From DATKEH01 sp035546355 (GTDB lineage: Bacteria; Acidobacteriota; Thermoanaerobaculia; Multivoradales; JAIOJS01), in the NCBI GenBank assembly GCA_035546355.1, contig DATKEH010000243.1, positions 1 to 9,279 of the forward strand: 9,279 bases of DNA, read 5' to 3'. A program made the translations under genes and the position numbers. Of the stretch, positions 8,658-9,279 are shown piece by piece. Below the pieces are notes generated by a model that was not told the origin of the DNA, did not search any database, and saw only the letters and a list, made by a program, of their open reading frames with translations. Position 1 is the first letter of the stretch, and each line of letters begins with the position of its first letter.

Positions 8658-8793
8658 TCAGCTGGGTTTGCGGATCGCCCGTACCAGCTCCTTCTTGTTC
8701 CTCTTCGAGCGGCCCCTGGACGCCGAGCTGCTTGGCGCGGTTGTAGAGCTCCTGCTTGGCGCCCGCCGCGGCCGCCGATGGCTGGTTTCGCAA
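8658..8793 (-). pseudogene. Rho_N/SAP-like small helical protein, frameshifted
   Basis: Two frames together encode about 44 residues of a Rho termination factor N-terminal or SAP-like helix-extension-helix protein, a probable nucleic-acid binder. The first frame reads AKQELYNRAKQLGVQG. The second reads GRSKRNKKELVRAIRKPS and stops at 8660-8658. They join if the GGGG run at 8713-8716 is one base shorter, giving the usual LYxxAKxLxxxGRSKxxKxELxxAI pattern without a gap. As it stands, the first frame continues into unrelated residues to about 8632, overlapping the start of ligD. The likely start is TTG 8793, with AGGAGAGG eight bases upstream (8809-8802); ATG 8800 lies in another frame. Similar small proteins occur near ligD and Ku genes, and it is 22 bp upstream of ligD here, so a role in DNA repair is a guess. 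A sequencing error in the G-run is as likely as a real mutation. Confidence 0.7.
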
Positions 8794-8801
8794 GATGCAT
8801 G

Positions 8802-8809
8802 CCTCTCCT
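8802..8809 (-). promoter_or_regulatory. Strong ribosome binding site of the Rho_N/SAP-like gene
   Basis: AGGAGAGG on the minus strand ends eight bases before TTG 8793. It is the best Shine-Dalgarno match in the window. It supports a TTG start in the frame that carries the first helix, and shows that this tiny frame was a translated gene. Confidence 0.55.
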
Positions 8810-8852
8810 GCCCGCACGGCGACCCCGCCGCCGCGGCCTTCGCGCAGCCCCG

Positions 8853-9279
8853 CTAGCGCGCCGGAATGGCGAGCACCTGCCCCGGCCGCAGGCGATCCGA
8901 AGACAGACCGTTGGCCTCGCGCAGCAGGCTCACCGTGGTGCCGTGGCGGCGGGCGATGCCCCACAGCGAGTCGCCATGGCGCACCTGATAGCTGACCGAT
9001 CCCCCTCCGGAGACCGCCGCCAGGGCGACCGCCTCGACGGCGATGCCGTCGAGATACTGGCGGGGGAAGAGCACCAGGTGATAGTGCGGTGGGCGCCGCT
9101 CTCGGGCCGCCTCGAGCACTCCCTGCCTCTCCAGCTCAATCAGCCTCCGCTCGAGCCAACTGCGGCAGCTCCAGGAGCTGCTGATGCGCAGGTCCATGGC
9201 CATGCCGGTCGGGTGGACCGACAGCGGCGACGCGTTGGCGGGCTGGCGGTTGCGCGGCCGCACCAGGCTGGTCACCACC
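8853..9279 (-). CDS. M15/DUF5715-like peptidase with C-terminal LysM (5' end off window)
   Basis: About 141 C-terminal residues are present, and the frame is open at the window edge. The first GTG codons there (9278, 9275) are probably internal. Numbering from the codon at 9278, SVHPTGMAMDL (20-30; H22 and D29) and PHYHLVLFP (64-72; H65 and H67) match the HxxGxAxD and HxH zinc signatures of M15-type DD-carboxypeptidase-like and DUF5715 proteins. The preceding TSLVRPRNRQ fits the same fold. Residues 96-140 form one LysM domain (YQVRHGDSLWGIARRHGTT to LRPGQVLAIPAR), which binds peptidoglycan. The protein therefore probably acts on or binds the cell wall outside the cytoplasm; the signal peptide would be off the window. 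A LysM after the peptidase domain is a common arrangement. It lies 59 bp upstream of the Rho_N/SAP-like gene on the same strand, with no obvious functional tie to ligD. Confidence 0.85.
   Translation of the reverse strand, partial: VVTSLVRPRNRQPANASPLSVHPTGMAMDLRISSSWSCRSWLERRLIELERQGVLEAARERRPPHYHLVLFPRQYLDGIAVEAVALAAVSGGGSVSYQVRHGDSLWGIARRHGTTVSLLREANGLSSDRLRPGQVLAIPAR

Noticed and set aside
8713..8716. Programmed ribosomal frameshift at the GGGG run
   Set aside because: There is no recognisable slippery heptamer or clear downstream stem, so an error or mutation is simpler.
8636..8800. ATG 8800 start that would add 55 residues to LigD
   Set aside because: The extra residues are an out-of-frame reading of the small helical gene, and LigD homology begins just after GTG 8635 with a ribosome site in place.

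Overview
This is a compact, very GC-rich bacterial window. It is almost wholly coding and contains no RNA genes, insertion sequences or CRISPR arrays that I can see. Receiver-fused Hanks-type kinases, a three-domain LigD and a GshB-like ATP-grasp suggest a GC-rich Gram-negative lineage such as Acidobacteriota or Myxococcota. That is a low-confidence inference from gene content only.

Left edge (1-1301, minus): a protein with an N-terminal receiver domain followed by a Ser/Thr protein kinase domain; it runs off the window. Diverging from it across fewer than 100 bases is a tightly packed plus-strand operon (1397-5520). It encodes a single-domain response regulator, an N-formylglutamate amidohydrolase-like hydrolase, a DUF1704/QEGLA-motif metallopeptidase (relatives of the eukaryotic tubulin detyrosinase MATCAP) and a GshB-like ATP-grasp ligase. 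Each start codon overlaps the preceding gene (14, 4 and 4 nt), so translation is very probably coupled. The three enzymes together look like a make, trim and hydrolyse set acting on an unknown amide- or peptide-linked substrate. This is the most interesting part of the window. A small single-pass membrane protein (5533 or 5569 to 5940) follows closely and may be the last gene of the operon.

A perfect 9-bp inverted repeat at 5938-5957 sits between the convergent halves. The right half is all minus strand, read from right to left: a truncated M15/DUF5715-like zinc peptidase with a C-terminal LysM domain (8853-9279), a tiny Rho_N/SAP-like helical protein broken by a one-base frameshift (8658-8793), and the DNA-repair ligase LigD (5999-8635). 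LigD has phosphoesterase, ligase and polymerase domains in that order, all with their signature residues. No Ku gene lies in the window.
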